This document shows positions 35,326-44,537 of a DNA stretch of 64,000 bases, in pieces. Origin of the DNA: Streptomyces sp. NBC_01235 (GTDB lineage: Bacteria; Actinomycetota; Actinomycetes; Streptomycetales; Streptomycetaceae); assembly GCF_035989285.1 (NCBI RefSeq), contig NZ_CP108513.1, forward strand, positions 1-64,000, in the 5' to 3' direction. Each line of letters begins with the position of its first letter. The stretch's first letter is position 1. The notes beneath the pieces are model-generated. The model saw nothing but the letters and a program-made list of their open reading frames with translations, was not told the DNA's origin and did not search any database. A program made the translations under genes and the position numbers.

Positions 35326-36492
35326 GTGGATCGCTGCAGCAGACAGTCGGACGACGTGTTCGCCGGGGTAGCGCGGGGAGAGGTGTCGCCCCGGGCTGCC
35401 CGGGCGCTGTGGTGGGGGTCGGCCAGTCTGGTGCTCGCTGTCCTCGGCACCTCGGTGCTCGTCGCCGGCGCGGAGCGCGGCTGGCGACTGCCCGTGGCCG
35501 TGGCCCTGGTTCTTGTGCAGGTCTGTGCCCTGAGGTGGCAGACGCGTGCCCCGGTTGCCGTACTAACCGTGAATGCGGCGGCGGGGCTCGCGGTGTGGGC
35601 GTTGCTGCCTGCGGTGACCTTGACGGGAGCGCTGCTCGCGGCGCAGGTCTCGTTGTGCGTGCTGTCGGCCACCAGGCCGCGGCGGGTGTCGGTGGGGGCA
35701 CTGGCGGCGATGTGCCTGCCGGCGCTGCTGGCGTTCGGGGTGGGCGGCCTGGCGGGTCTGACGGTCTATCTGCTGACGGTGGTTTTGGCGTGGACCGCGG
35801 GGCAGTGGCGCAGGGCGCAGCAGGCGCGGATGAGGGCGGAGATGCGCCGGGCTGTGGTGGAGGAGCGCGCGCGGATCGCCCGCGAGGTGCACGACGTCGT
35901 GGCGCACACCCTGTCGGTGATGGTCATTCAGGCGGGCGCCGCCGGCGACGTGTTCACCCAGCGGCCCGAACAGGCCCGTCAGGCGCTGCGGGCCATTGAG
36001 ACGGGCGCCCGCTCGGCGCTGGGCGAGCTGCGCCTGCTGCTGCGGGCGTTCCGGCCCGACGCGGGGGAGGACGGAGCCGGGAAGCAGCGGGAGCCGGGAC
36101 CCTCGCTCGCCCGCCTGGACGAGCTGGCCGACACCGTGCGCGCGACCGGGATGACCGTGCATGTGCACCACGAGGGCGCCATCGAAGGGCTGCCGGCCAC
36201 GGTGGACCTAGCGGCGTACCGGATCGTCCAGGAGGCCCTCACCAACACGCTGCGCCACGCGGCCGGCGCCGACAAGGTGAGCGTGCGCGTGACAGTCGAA
36301 GGGGAGTGTGTGAAGGTTGCGGTGGTCGACAACGGGCGTACGCCGCAAGGCCGTTCGGCCGCAGCGGGGGCGGGGCGAGGTCTTGTGGGGATGAAGGAGC
36401 GCGCACGGCTCGTGGGCGGCAGCCTGCGCGCCGGTCCGCTGCCTCAAGGCGGGTTCGAGGTGGCGGCGCAGCTGCCGGTGGAGGGCGCGTGA
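35326..36492 (+). CDS. Sensor histidine kinase (NarL/DesK-type, HPK7)
   Basis: A 388-residue membrane kinase. The N-terminal ~150 residues contain four to five hydrophobic helices with short loops. The dimerisation/phosphoacceptor region is RARIAREVHDVVAHTLSVM (~182-200) with the HPK7 His in EVHDVVAH. The ATPase domain follows: the N-box is YRIVQEALTNTLRHA (~295), then VVDNGR and GRGLVGMKERARLVGG near the C-terminus. The small sensory part suggests membrane-stress sensing, as in LiaS/DesK/VraS relatives. Its stop overlaps the response regulator start (TGATG). Confidence 0.92.
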   Translation: MDRCSRQSDDVFAGVARGEVSPRAARALWWGSASLVLAVLGTSVLVAGAERGWRLPVAVALVLVQVCALRWQTRAPVAVLTVNAAAGLAVWALLPAVTLTGALLAAQVSLCVLSATRPRRVSVGALAAMCLPALLAFGVGGLAGLTVYLLTVVLAWTAGQWRRAQQARMRAEMRRAVVEERARIAREVHDVVAHTLSVMVIQAGAAGDVFTQRPEQARQALRAIETGARSALGELRLLLRAFRPDAGEDGAGKQREPGPSLARLDELADTVRATGMTVHVHHEGAIEGLPATVDLAAYRIVQEALTNTLRHAAGADKVSVRVTVEGECVKVAVVDNGRTPQGRSAAAGAGRGLVGMKERARLVGGSLRAGPLPQGGFEVAAQLPVEGA

Positions 36493-37151
36493 TGACGCTG
36501 CGCGTGGTGGTGGCCGACGACCAGGCCCTGGTCCGTACCGGATTCCGCATGATCATCGACGCCCGGGACGACCTCGAGGTGGTCGGTGAGGCGTCCGACG
36601 GCCAGGAGGCGGTGCGGCTGACGCGGGAACTGGCGCCCGACGTGGTGCTGATGGACGTACGCATGCCCGTCGTGGACGGCATCGAGGCAACCCGGCAGAT
36701 TGCGGAGTCGGGTAGTGGGGCCCGGGTGCTCGTGCTGACCACCTGGGACGTGGACGCGCACGTGGTCGCCGCCCTGCGGGCGGGGGCGAGCGGCTTCCTG
36801 CTCAAGGACATGCGCCCCGCCGAACTCGTCGACGCGATCCGCCTCACCGCGCGCGGCGACGCGCTGCTGGCGCCGACCGTGCTGAGCCGCGTCCTCGACC
36901 GGTTCCTGCGCACCACGCCCGACCCGGCGCCACCGCCCTCCCTGGGGAAGCTCTCCGGCCGCGAGCGGGAGGTGCTCACCCTGATCGGGCAGGCGCTGTC
37001 GAACGCGGAGATCGCCGAGCGGCTGCGCCTGTCGGAGGCCACCGTCAAGAACCATGTCACCGCGGTGCTGCGCAAACTGGGCCTGCGCGACCGCGTGCAG
37101 GCCGTCGTCGCCGCCTACGACCACGACCTCGTGCAGCCGCGCCGCCCCTGA
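36492..37151 (+). CDS. NarL/LuxR-family response regulator
   Basis: 219 residues. The receiver domain (~1-125) has the acidic pair VVVADDQALVR, the phosphoacceptor Asp in VVLMDVRMP (~54), and a Thr/Lys switch (LTTWD, FLLKDMRP). A linker leads to a LuxR-type helix-turn-helix (LSGREREVLTLIGQALSNAEIAERL, then SEATVKNHVTAVLRKLGL, ~150-205). Overlap with the kinase stop shows a two-component pair. Nothing in the flanking DNA identifies the target genes. Confidence 0.94.
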   Translation: MTLRVVVADDQALVRTGFRMIIDARDDLEVVGEASDGQEAVRLTRELAPDVVLMDVRMPVVDGIEATRQIAESGSGARVLVLTTWDVDAHVVAALRAGASGFLLKDMRPAELVDAIRLTARGDALLAPTVLSRVLDRFLRTTPDPAPPPSLGKLSGREREVLTLIGQALSNAEIAERLRLSEATVKNHVTAVLRKLGLRDRVQAVVAAYDHDLVQPRRP

Positions 37152-37177
37152 CCGCCGCCGCCTCCTCCTCGTCACAC

Positions 37178-37197
37178 CCTCCTCCTGAAGGAGGAGG
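37178..37197 (+). terminator. Terminator after the two-component operon
   Basis: An eight-base stem (CCTCCTCC / GGAGGAGG) with a TGAA loop, 26 bases past the response regulator stop. U-less stems of this sort are usual terminators in Streptomyces. Confidence 0.55.
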
Positions 37198-37283
37198 CCG
37201 GGCCGCGATCCTCCTGTGTTCCCAGTGCCAGTCCGTTCCCGTGGCCGATCCGTGGCCGGGGTAGTCGGCCATAGCATCGAGGT

Positions 37284-37922
37284 GTGACCGACGACCTGGC
37301 CTGCCTCATGTATCTGCTTGCCTACGACGACGCGACCGAAGGCCCCTACGACCGTTCCCGCACGGAGCTGCTGGTCCGTGCCGCCGCCCTGGTCGACCTC
37401 GCGTTGCGCGGCCGTCTGGGGGAGGTGGACGGCACGGTCACCGTGTCCGGCACGCAACCCACCGGCGACCTGGTCCTGGACGGTGTGCTGCGCGACGCCG
37501 CCGCCGGGCACGGCTGGAAGCACCTCGTGCGCCGCCACCGCAAGCGGACCCTGACGCAGGTGGAGGACCGGCTCGCTACGGCGGGACTCCTCACCGTGAA
37601 GGCGCCCCGCACCCGCTTCGGCACACGGCGGCTGACCGTGAGCGACCGCGCCGTGCCCGCCGCACTGCGGGCCCGCGTGTCCGTGGCACTGCACGGGGAC
37701 GGCCCCGTGACCGAGATCCACGCCGGCGACGCCGCACTGCTGGCGCTGGCCGCGGTGGGCGGCATCCGCTCGGTTGTCTCACGGCAGGACCACAATACCT
37801 TCCGGGCCCGTATCGACGCCTGCACGGGGCATCTCGCCACCTTCGCGCCGGGCCTGGAGAAAGCGGTACGCACACTGCCGACGACCATGATCGCCGCGCA
37901 GGGCGGCATGGGCGGCAGCTGA
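37284..37922 (+). CDS. GPP34-domain (GOLPH3-like) protein
   Basis: 212 residues beginning at the GTG, preceded by a TAGCAT -10 box at 37272-37277 and no Shine-Dalgarno sequence (probable leaderless). MYLLAYDD at the start, the helix LVRAAALVDLALRGRLGEVDG (~34-54), TGDLVLDGVL and a basic block (HLVRRHRKRTLTQVEDRL) are hallmarks of the GPP34 fold. Eukaryotic members bind phosphatidylinositol-4-phosphate on Golgi membranes. Bacterial members are common in actinobacteria, with unproved membrane-associated roles. It is followed 14 bases later by the secreted esterase gene. Confidence 0.88.
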   Translation: MTDDLACLMYLLAYDDATEGPYDRSRTELLVRAAALVDLALRGRLGEVDGTVTVSGTQPTGDLVLDGVLRDAAAGHGWKHLVRRHRKRTLTQVEDRLATAGLLTVKAPRTRFGTRRLTVSDRAVPAALRARVSVALHGDGPVTEIHAGDAALLALAAVGGIRSVVSRQDHNTFRARIDACTGHLATFAPGLEKAVRTLPTTMIAAQGGMGGS

Positions 37923-37936
37923 CCGAACGGGAGACC

Positions 37937-39499
37937 ATGAGCATGCACCGCATCCTGACCACCCTGGGCTGCGCCTTGACCGCCGTGCTCGCGACGGCCT
38001 GGTCCGCAGCGCCACCGACCCAGCCCGCCCGGCCCCCCGTCACGACGGTACGTATCCACGACGGCCCGGTGCGGGGCGCCGCCCACGACGGCTACCGCAC
38101 CTTCGAGGGCATCCCCTACGCGGCGCCCCCGGTCGGCAGGCTGCGCTGGGCGCCGCCCCGCCGCGCGGCCCCCTGGTCCGGGGTACGGGACGCGACCCGG
38201 CCCGCGAGCGCCTGCCCGCAGCCGGCCGGCGAGGTGCCCGGCGGCAGCACCGACGAGGACTGTCTGCACCTGAACGTCACCACGCCCGACGGTGCGGGAC
38301 GGGCTCACCCCCGGCCGGTGGTCGTATGGCTGCACGGCGGCGGCTTCACCTCCGGAGCGGGCAGCTCCTACGACGCCCACCGCATGGCCACCCGCGGCGA
38401 CGTCGTGGTCGTCACCGTCAACTACCGCCTCGGGGCCCTCGGTTTCCTCGCGCACAGCGGGCTGCCCGGCTCCGGCACCTTCGGCCTGGCCGACCAGCAG
38501 GCGGCGCTGCGCTGGGTCCGCGCCGAGATCAGCGCCTTCGGCGGCGACGCGCACAACGTGACGCTGGCCGGCGAGTCGGCGGGCGGCTACAGCGTCTGCG
38601 CCCAGCTCGCCTCGCCCGCTGCCGCGGGGCTCTTCGACCGGGCGCTCATCGAGAGCGGCCCGTGCACAGGCCGCCCCGACCGGCCGTTCGCCCCGTCCTC
38701 CGTTCCCCTGTCCGCGGCGCGCGCCGCGGGCGCGGGCCTCGCGGCGAAGGTCGGCTGCGGCTCTGCCCGCGACGTGATGGCCTGCCTGCGGCGTGTGGAC
38801 GTCTCGCGTCTGCTCGCGTCTCAGGACACCGATCAACAGCCCGCGTACACCACCCCGTTGCTGCCCCGCGACCCAGCAGCGGCGATCACGGACGGCCGCT
38901 TCCACCGCGTCCCCGTGCTCATCGGCAACAACCACGACGAGGGCAACGGCTGGGCCGCCGGGATTATCCAGGCCAGCCATCCCGTCACGCCCTCCACCTG
39001 GCCCGATGTCGTGGCCGCCTTCTTCCCCTCCCCGGGGCAGGCGAAGGCGATCGTCCGCGAGTACCCGGTGCATCGCACCGACGGGGGCCCGGTCTTCGGC
39101 GCAGTCATCGGCGACGCCGACTTCGCCTGCCCGACGGCGCGCACCGACGGCCTGCTCACCGCCCATGTGCCCGTCTGGCGCTACGAGTTCGCCGACGAGC
39201 ACGCCCCACCGCTCACCCCGGGCACACCGCCGTTCCCGCTCGGCGCACCGCACGCGAGCGAACTGCCCTACCTGTTCGACCTGGGCGGCCGCCCCCGCGA
39301 CCTGACCGCGGCACAGCACCGGCTGGCCGACACCATGATCGACTACTGGACCCGCTTCGCCCGCACCGCCGACCCCAACGGCCCGTCGTCCCCGCACTGG
39401 TCCCGGCAGACGGTGCTGTCCCTGAAGCCGGACCACATCGTCCCCACCCGCACGGCACAGCCCCGCCACCACTGCACGTTCTGGAACGCCCTCGGATGA
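37937..39499 (+). CDS. Secreted type-B carboxylesterase
   Basis: A 520-residue alpha/beta hydrolase. A signal peptide is evident (TTLGCALTAVLATAWSAA, ~8-25). GxxRGxxxxGYRTFEGIPYAAPPVG is the family start block (~38-62). The oxyanion motif is WLHGGGF (~133), the nucleophile Ser is in AGESAGGYS (~215), and the acid and His lie in the C-terminal half (PYLFDLGG region; SPHWSRQ near the end). Secretion and family imply hydrolysis of carboxylic esters of external substrates. It forms an apparent operon with the GPP34 gene and is closed by a strong terminator. Confidence 0.93.
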   Translation: MSMHRILTTLGCALTAVLATAWSAAPPTQPARPPVTTVRIHDGPVRGAAHDGYRTFEGIPYAAPPVGRLRWAPPRRAAPWSGVRDATRPASACPQPAGEVPGGSTDEDCLHLNVTTPDGAGRAHPRPVVVWLHGGGFTSGAGSSYDAHRMATRGDVVVVTVNYRLGALGFLAHSGLPGSGTFGLADQQAALRWVRAEISAFGGDAHNVTLAGESAGGYSVCAQLASPAAAGLFDRALIESGPCTGRPDRPFAPSSVPLSAARAAGAGLAAKVGCGSARDVMACLRRVDVSRLLASQDTDQQPAYTTPLLPRDPAAAITDGRFHRVPVLIGNNHDEGNGWAAGIIQASHPVTPSTWPDVVAAFFPSPGQAKAIVREYPVHRTDGGPVFGAVIGDADFACPTARTDGLLTAHVPVWRYEFADEHAPPLTPGTPPFPLGAPHASELPYLFDLGGRPRDLTAAQHRLADTMIDYWTRFARTADPNGPSSPHWSRQTVLSLKPDHIVPTRTAQPRHHCTFWNALG

Positions 39500-39513
39500 C
39501 CACGGACAGGTCA

Positions 39514-39540
39514 GGGTCCGCCGACCAGGCCGGCGGACCC
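39514..39540 (+). terminator. Terminator after the esterase gene
   Basis: A perfect ten-base stem (GGGTCCGCCG / CGGCGGACCC) with a seven-base loop begins 15 bases past the stop and is followed by TTAGCTTG. It also sits at the 3' end of the convergent small gene at 39541. Confidence 0.75.
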
Positions 39541-39720
39541 TTAGCTTGACTCCATCGGGGATCTTGGATGGTCGGCCTGGCCTTCCGGCACACCCAACTC
39601 GTCCAACCGCTGGTCTAGTTCGGCGAACAAGGAGATGAACTCCCGCATGAGCGCCGTCGCCTCGCGAGGCCAAGGCCGCCCCCGGCGAGTGAAGTGCACC
39701 CGCCATCCTGCGATCGACAT
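39541..39720 (-). CDS. Small unknown protein
   Basis: 59 residues from an ATG (a TTG at 39732 is also in frame): MSIAGWRVHFTRRGRPWPR, then an amphipathic helix (ATALMREFISLFAELDQRL). Composition is protein-like and codon bias fair. No family recognised. From 39721 to 40084 no other gene is evident. Confidence 0.4.
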   Translation of the reverse strand: MSIAGWRVHFTRRGRPWPREATALMREFISLFAELDQRLDELGVPEGQADHPRSPMESS

Positions 39721-40084
39721 GGGGCCGGACAATAGTCCGTGGACAGCTCAACAGCGCATAACCGAAGTGGGACGGATTCCGGGCGCTGGTCTCCGTCGAC
39801 GCGGGGCAAGTGGTGCTGCGCTCCAGGCGCGGCACCGAGATGGGGCCGTTTCTCTCTCGACTCTGTTCTGTTGCATGCAGAGGGTCCTGTGCCAGGAAAC
39901 GCGCAGGCAGTCACCCTTGCCGATCTGACAGACCGGACAACAGGGCGGAAGCGTTCGGCGCCAACTGCTCTCGAACGTTGTTGGCCCCAACCGAGACCCT
40001 GAGGAGAGGGGGTCGGGCCGGTTGCCCCTCTCGCTGGGGGCGGACCGTGGCAGAATGCCACCATGGTTCTGATCCGAAAGGGCG

Positions 40085-40501
40085 ATGCCGCGTAGGCGTC
40101 CGAAGGCCGTCCGCGCCGAGCGGTGGCGGCCACCCAAGCACCTGCCGGTCCGTCGGATCTCGGGCGTATCAGCTCGAACTCGGGCAGCGGTGCGACGTGT
40201 TGAAGCCGAATACCTGTGGCCGGACGCAGTTGCTGATGCTCTCAGCCGGTTCGAATGGGCTTTCAGGCAGCCGGGACGATATCTGATTGGTCCTGGCGAG
40301 AGTCCCGGCATCGAGATCGAGGACGGACGAGATGACCTAGAAGTCGCCCTGCTGCATCTGCCCAGAGGAGCCCGAGCAGATCTGGGCCGCTTGGTGGAGC
40401 GAATCGATGTGGAGTTCGAACGTCGGACTCTTCCGAACCCGGGTTGGGTGAGCGGGTGGACGGCGGGGCGCTGGTGGTGGTGGCGCATTCGGGAACGGTG
40501 A
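40085..40501 (+). CDS. Unknown basic protein
   Basis: 138 residues from an ATG. The first 45 residues are very basic (MPRRRPKAVRAERW). A central part (~40-110) looks like a small helical domain with acidic patches (PDAVADALSRFEWAF, IEDGRDDLEVALLHL), and the tail is Trp-rich. Codon bias is moderate, weaker than in neighbours, consistent with a foreign or drifting gene. No family recognised. Confidence 0.5.
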   Translation: MPRRRPKAVRAERWRPPKHLPVRRISGVSARTRAAVRRVEAEYLWPDAVADALSRFEWAFRQPGRYLIGPGESPGIEIEDGRDDLEVALLHLPRGARADLGRLVERIDVEFERRTLPNPGWVSGWTAGRWWWWRIRER

Positions 40502-40657
40502 TGCCGGCGTCAGTGGGACCCGGGTGGTGTGTGGGGTGGGCTTTGGTCACGCCGGGACAGAAAGCCATGCGTGGGGAGTCGGGAAAGGCCGAGGCCGCCC
40601 CTTTTGTGGTGCCGGTGCCCGGCTCCCCCGGTGCGGGGCGGTGTCGAACGAGGCAGC

Positions 40658-41146
40658 ATGATGCCCGTCATGGGCGACACAGGCGAGAAGATCAAGGTCT
40701 GGTTCCGGTTCGTTCCTCGCGAGGGATGGTTTCCGCAGGACACCGAGGGTCTATGGGGGACGAAACTCAGCGAGGACACTGCCAGGGTGCGGAACGTCCC
40801 TTTCCTCCAGGACGGAGTGGCTGAGGGCGACGTGGTGCGGTTCGCCACCGATTCCGATGGACTCCACTGGGCTGTGGGACGGGTCAGCGCCTCTGGCAAC
40901 TGCACCGTTCGCGTTGTGCCCGTCCCCGACGGACCCCTGGGACGCAGCCCTCATGCGGTACACCAGTGCCTTTCAGCGTTCGGGCTCGGAGGGGAGGTCT
41001 TCAGCGAGGAGTTCCCCATGGTGGCCTTCACCGTTCCCGCTGGGGCGGACTTCGCCGGTGTCAAGGCGCTCCTGGCTCAAGGTGAAGGAGAAGGCTGGTG
41101 GCATCATGAGGTCGGCTGCGCCAACGACGAGTGGTGGAACGCCTGA
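40658..41146 (+). CDS. DUF4265-type protein
   Basis: About 162 residues from the first of three in-frame ATGs (40658, 40661, 40670). It starts IKVWFRF and has VPFLQDGVAEGDVVRFATDSDGLHWAVGRV (~43-72 in two stretches), a pattern of the DUF4265 family, and a WWHHEVGCAN tail. These are small soluble beta-rich proteins common in Streptomyces, without known function, often encoded near mobile or competition loci. It lies just before a Tn554-type scar. Confidence 0.7.
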   Translation: MMPVMGDTGEKIKVWFRFVPREGWFPQDTEGLWGTKLSEDTARVRNVPFLQDGVAEGDVVRFATDSDGLHWAVGRVSASGNCTVRVVPVPDGPLGRSPHAVHQCLSAFGLGGEVFSEEFPMVAFTVPAGADFAGVKALLAQGEGEGWWHHEVGCANDEWWNA

Positions 41147-41174
41147 CGCGCGCGCCCTGACTGTCCACCGGCCT

Positions 41175-41594
41175 TCAAGGGGAAGCTCCCGGCCGCGGTA
41201 GCGGGACTACGGACGCGTTTGTGGCGGAGGCGGCCAGGGCTGCGTTCTCCAGGGTCAGGAGGCTGATGGCAGTCGCGTAGCTCTTGAGGCGTTGTTCGAG
41301 CTCAGCGCAGTGCTCGATCAGCTTGGCACGCTTGTCTTTGAGGTCATCGTGTTCGCTGAGCCGCGCGGCGAAGGCCTTCGGAGTGGCTGCTGCGGACTGT
41401 ACTTGGGCCTGGAAAAGCTCCTTGAGGTCCAGGTGCTGATGGGTGAGATGCCAGCGTTTGACGCCGGCCTCGATCGCCAGCTGCGAGACGCTGAGGCGTC
41501 CGCTGGATCGCAAGGGGGTCGCGTCCAGAAGGCGGTCCATCGCGGCGAGGATCGCCTCACGGATGGGGTCGGCAGCGGGTGCGGTGGCTGTCAT
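41175..41594 (-). CDS. Transposon-associated coiled-coil protein (DUF6262/TnpC-like)
   Basis: 139 residues. The ATG overlaps the stop of the upstream integrase fragment (ATGA). The N-terminal half has a helix-turn-helix-like block (SVSQLAIEAGVKRWHLTHQHLDLKELF in two adjoining stretches, ~33-58); the C-terminal half is a coiled coil (KDKRAKLIEHCAELEQRLKS). It is the third-gene type of Tn554-family elements. Intact in itself, but its two partner integrases are missing or truncated. Confidence 0.72.
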   Translation of the reverse strand: MTATAPAADPIREAILAAMDRLLDATPLRSSGRLSVSQLAIEAGVKRWHLTHQHLDLKELFQAQVQSAAATPKAFAARLSEHDDLKDKRAKLIEHCAELEQRLKSYATAISLLTLENAALAASATNASVVPLPRPGASP

Positions 41595-41845
41595 TCTTCG
41601 ACGTCTCGTTCGTGCTCGTTGACGATGCGGTCCGAGCGCCGCAGCTCGTGGAGTTCGCGTGCGTATCGAATCGGGGGCGCGAGCCGATCGGCGGTGGCTT
41701 TCAGCAGATCGTCGCGCTCGGCTTGGACTTGTTCGATGTCGCGATCGGTGCGGGCGATGTTGCGGCAGCGAGGGCTGCAGTCGTCGATGTCGGGTGTGAC
41801 GAGCGGGTCGTTGGCGGTCCCTACGTGCGGCGCAACCCCGGCCCC
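41591..41845 (-). pseudogene. Tn554-type integrase, C-terminal fragment
   Basis: About 85 codons of the end of a TnpB-like integrase (DIDDCSPRCRNIARTD, then a charged helix ending at TGA 41591). The two CxxxC-spaced cysteines also occur in the copy at 42440-42470. It is cut at ~41845, where an oppositely oriented relative begins. Confidence 0.65.
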
Positions 41846-41849
41846 TGCC

Positions 41850-42657
41850 CGCTGACCACACCATCCCGCGTGACCGCGTCTCCACCGGCCGGGTCTTCGG
41901 CCACGAAGCGATGCGCCACCGGATCGAGGACTTCGCTTCGTGGTCCTCCCAGCTCGCCCTCCACCTGGACTGCCGGCACGAGATCGTTCCCGACGACCCG
42001 CACGGAACGATCGGGGTACCACGCTTCCGGCGGTCGCTGGCCTGGCGCATCGCGCTCCGCCCGGGCGGATTGGTCGCGCTGGCCATCCAGTACGGGCACA
42101 TACGCACTGCGATGAGCGCCGGATACGCCGCCCGCGGCCGCGGCGGCATCCACGAGCTGCTCGACATCGAAACCGCACGGGCCACCGCCGACACTCTCAC
42201 CACCCTCCACGACGACCTCGCCGCCGGGACCGGAATTTCCGGCCCTGCCGCCCGGCGCGCGATCCACGCCGCCGCCCAGGCCCCGGCCTTCGCCGGGTCC
42301 ATCCGCACCCACCGCCAGGCCCGGGACATCCTCGGCAACCCGGCCCTGACCGTCTACGACAACCCGCAAGCGTTCCTGATGTGCGTCTACAACCGCGACC
42401 GGGCACTCTGCCACCGCCTGGACATAGCCGACACCCCACAGCTGGACCGATGCCAGCCGTCCTGCGCAAACGTCGCGCGCGCCGACCACCACGCCGACCA
42501 ACTCCTGCGGCAGGCAACGAGCTTGGAGAAACAGGCGGCCTCCGAGGCACTCCCCGGCCCGCTCGCCGACCGGCTGTCCCAGCACGCCGAAAAACTGCGC
42601 GCTCTGTCCGACCGTCACCATCACGACCGCCTCCACACTCAGGAGCCGACCTCATGA
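41850..42657 (+). pseudogene. Tn554-type tyrosine recombinase, C-terminal half
   Basis: About 265 codons without a start: FGHEAMRHRIEDF, then the catalytic area VPRFRRSLAWRIALRPGG and QYGHIRTAMSAGYAARG, in which the R, H and Tyr nucleophile positions survive, then an accessory tail with a CQPSC pair. The N-terminal half is missing at a head-to-head junction with the minus-strand fragment. Its stop overlaps the ATG at 42654 of the DUF6262 gene. Confidence 0.72.
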
Positions 42658-43071
42658 GCCCCGCCCCCGACGAGCGCCAGCGCATCCGCGCCCGCCATGG
42701 ACCGCATCCTCAGCGGCACACCCGAGCACTCCAACGGCGCCCTCACGATCGTCGCCCTCGCCGTCGAATCCGGTGTCCCGCGCAACGCACTCACCCAGCG
42801 GCACACTGACTTGAAGAACGAGTTCTACGAGAAGGTCCGCGCCCGCGGCGCCACCCCGGACAGCGAGCAGCGCCTGCGCAAGCAGGTCCGCCGACTCAAG
42901 GAGCTACGAGCTGCCGACGCGGAGGAAATCGCCCAGCTCAAGGCCGACGTCGAGGCACTGGTGGGCGCTCTGCACCAGGCCATGGTGGAGAACGGTCGCC
43001 TGCGCCATCAACTGGCGGATCGTTCTTCGGTAGTCCGCACACTCCCGGCGCAGGCGCCTTTCCCCCAGTAG
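42654..43071 (+). pseudogene. DUF6262 transposon protein, possible one-base frameshift
   Basis: The coupled ATG at 42654 reads MSPAPDERQRIRA and then loses frame near 42692; the conserved body restarts at an ATG at 42697 (MDRILSGTPEHS, GVPRNALTQRHTDLKNEFY, a long coiled coil, ending PAQAPFPQ). One extra C in a CGCGCCCGCC run explains the shift. The 124-residue internal product could still be made. It is closely related to the fragment at 34708-35010. Confidence 0.68.
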
Positions 43072-43127
43072 CAGCCAGGTGTAAAACCCGTTGATGGGCG
43101 CGCCGCCCAGCCGCGACGATCAGGCGC

Positions 43128-44375
43128 ATGTCTGCCGCCCTGGCGCCACTGCGTCACTGCCCGTTCCGTCACCTCTTCATCGGTACGACGGCCAACCTGC
43201 TCGGCAACGGGGTGGCGCCGATCGCCCTGGCATTCGCCGTGCTCGACGCCACTGGCTCGGTCGGCTCGCTCGGGTTGGTGGTCGGCGCCCACTCCCTCAC
43301 CAGCATCGTCTTCCTGCTGTACGGCGGGGTGTTGGCGGACCGGCTGCCGCGCGGCCCGCTGCTGGTCGGCAGCAGCGTGGTCAGCGCCGCGAGCCAGGCG
43401 ATGGTCGCCGCCCTGGTCCTCACCCACAGCGCCACCATCCCCATACTCATGGTGCTCGCCGCGGTCAACGGGGCGTCAGGTTCCTGCTACCAGCCCGCCG
43501 CCCAGGCCCTGCTGCCCCAGACCGTGCCGGTCGAGTCCCGCCGCGCCGCCCTCGCGCTCTCCCGGATCGCGGGCAGCAGCGCGATGATCGTGGGTGCCTC
43601 GCTGGGCGGTGTACTGGTCGCCGCGGTCGGCCCCGGCTGGGGCCTGGCCGTCGACGCGCTCAGCTTCGCGCTCGCCGCCGCGTCCTTCGCGCTGGTCCGC
43701 GTCCAGGTCGCGCCGCCCGCGCCCAGCCCCGGCGTAGTGCATGAACTGCGCGTCGGCTGGCAGGAGTTCACCTCCCGCAATTGGGTGTGGGTGATCGTGG
43801 TGGCCTTCTGCTTCCTCAACGCCGGCATCACCGCCTCGTTCACCGTCCTCGGCCCGGCCGTCGCCGACACCACCGGGATCGGCCGCACCGGCTGGGGCCT
43901 GGCCGTCGCCGCGGGCTCGCTCGGCGCGGTCGCCGGCGGCGTACTGTCGCTGAGATGGCGGCCCCGGCGCGCGATCCTGGTCGGCTGCGCGCTGATGGGC
44001 CTGACGGCGATGATTCCGCTCCTGCTCGCGCTCGCCCCGTACACCTGGGTGCTGGTCGTGGCCAACTTCGTGGCGGGCGTGGGCATCGAGCAGGCCGGCG
44101 TCGCCTGGTACTCGACCCTCAACGAGCAGATCCCCGAGGACCGCCTTGCCCGCGTCTACGCCTACGACGACCTCGGCTCCTACCTCGCGCTCCCGCTCGC
44201 CCAGTTCGCCGCCGGACCCGCCGTACTCCTCCTCGGCCTCCATGCCACCCTCTACGCGGCCGCCGCGCTCATCCTCCTCGCCACCCTCACCATGGTCGCC
44301 ACCCCCTCCATCCGCGCGCTGGCCCCGAAGACCGCAGAACCGCTGCCCGCCTCCGAAGATCCGGTGCCTGGCTGA
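43128..44375 (+). CDS. MFS exporter
   Basis: 415 residues with about 12 membrane helices. The start MSAALAPLRHCPFRHLF is typical of actinobacterial enterobactin-exporter-like MFS proteins. The loop 2/3 motif is GGVLADRLPRGPLL (~66-79), and a cytoplasmic segment lies between halves (~195-215). The C-terminus is short and polar. No substrate is deducible. It is bounded on the left by the Tn554 scar and on the right by a strong bidirectional hairpin. Confidence 0.88.
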   Translation: MSAALAPLRHCPFRHLFIGTTANLLGNGVAPIALAFAVLDATGSVGSLGLVVGAHSLTSIVFLLYGGVLADRLPRGPLLVGSSVVSAASQAMVAALVLTHSATIPILMVLAAVNGASGSCYQPAAQALLPQTVPVESRRAALALSRIAGSSAMIVGASLGGVLVAAVGPGWGLAVDALSFALAAASFALVRVQVAPPAPSPGVVHELRVGWQEFTSRNWVWVIVVAFCFLNAGITASFTVLGPAVADTTGIGRTGWGLAVAAGSLGAVAGGVLSLRWRPRRAILVGCALMGLTAMIPLLLALAPYTWVLVVANFVAGVGIEQAGVAWYSTLNEQIPEDRLARVYAYDDLGSYLALPLAQFAAGPAVLLLGLHATLYAAAALILLATLTMVATPSIRALAPKTAEPLPASEDPVPG

Positions 44376-44537
44376 GCTCGACTCTGACGTAAAAATAGCC
44401 ACAGGTGGGCACGATGGTGCGCCCAGCAGATCCGTGCCCGCTGGGTTTCGTCCCGGTGGTTCGTCCGGTGTTCTCCATGGGGTCGAGGGTGACCCGGTAT
44501 CGGTACGTCAGCCGTTTCACCAGGTGCGGAACGGACT

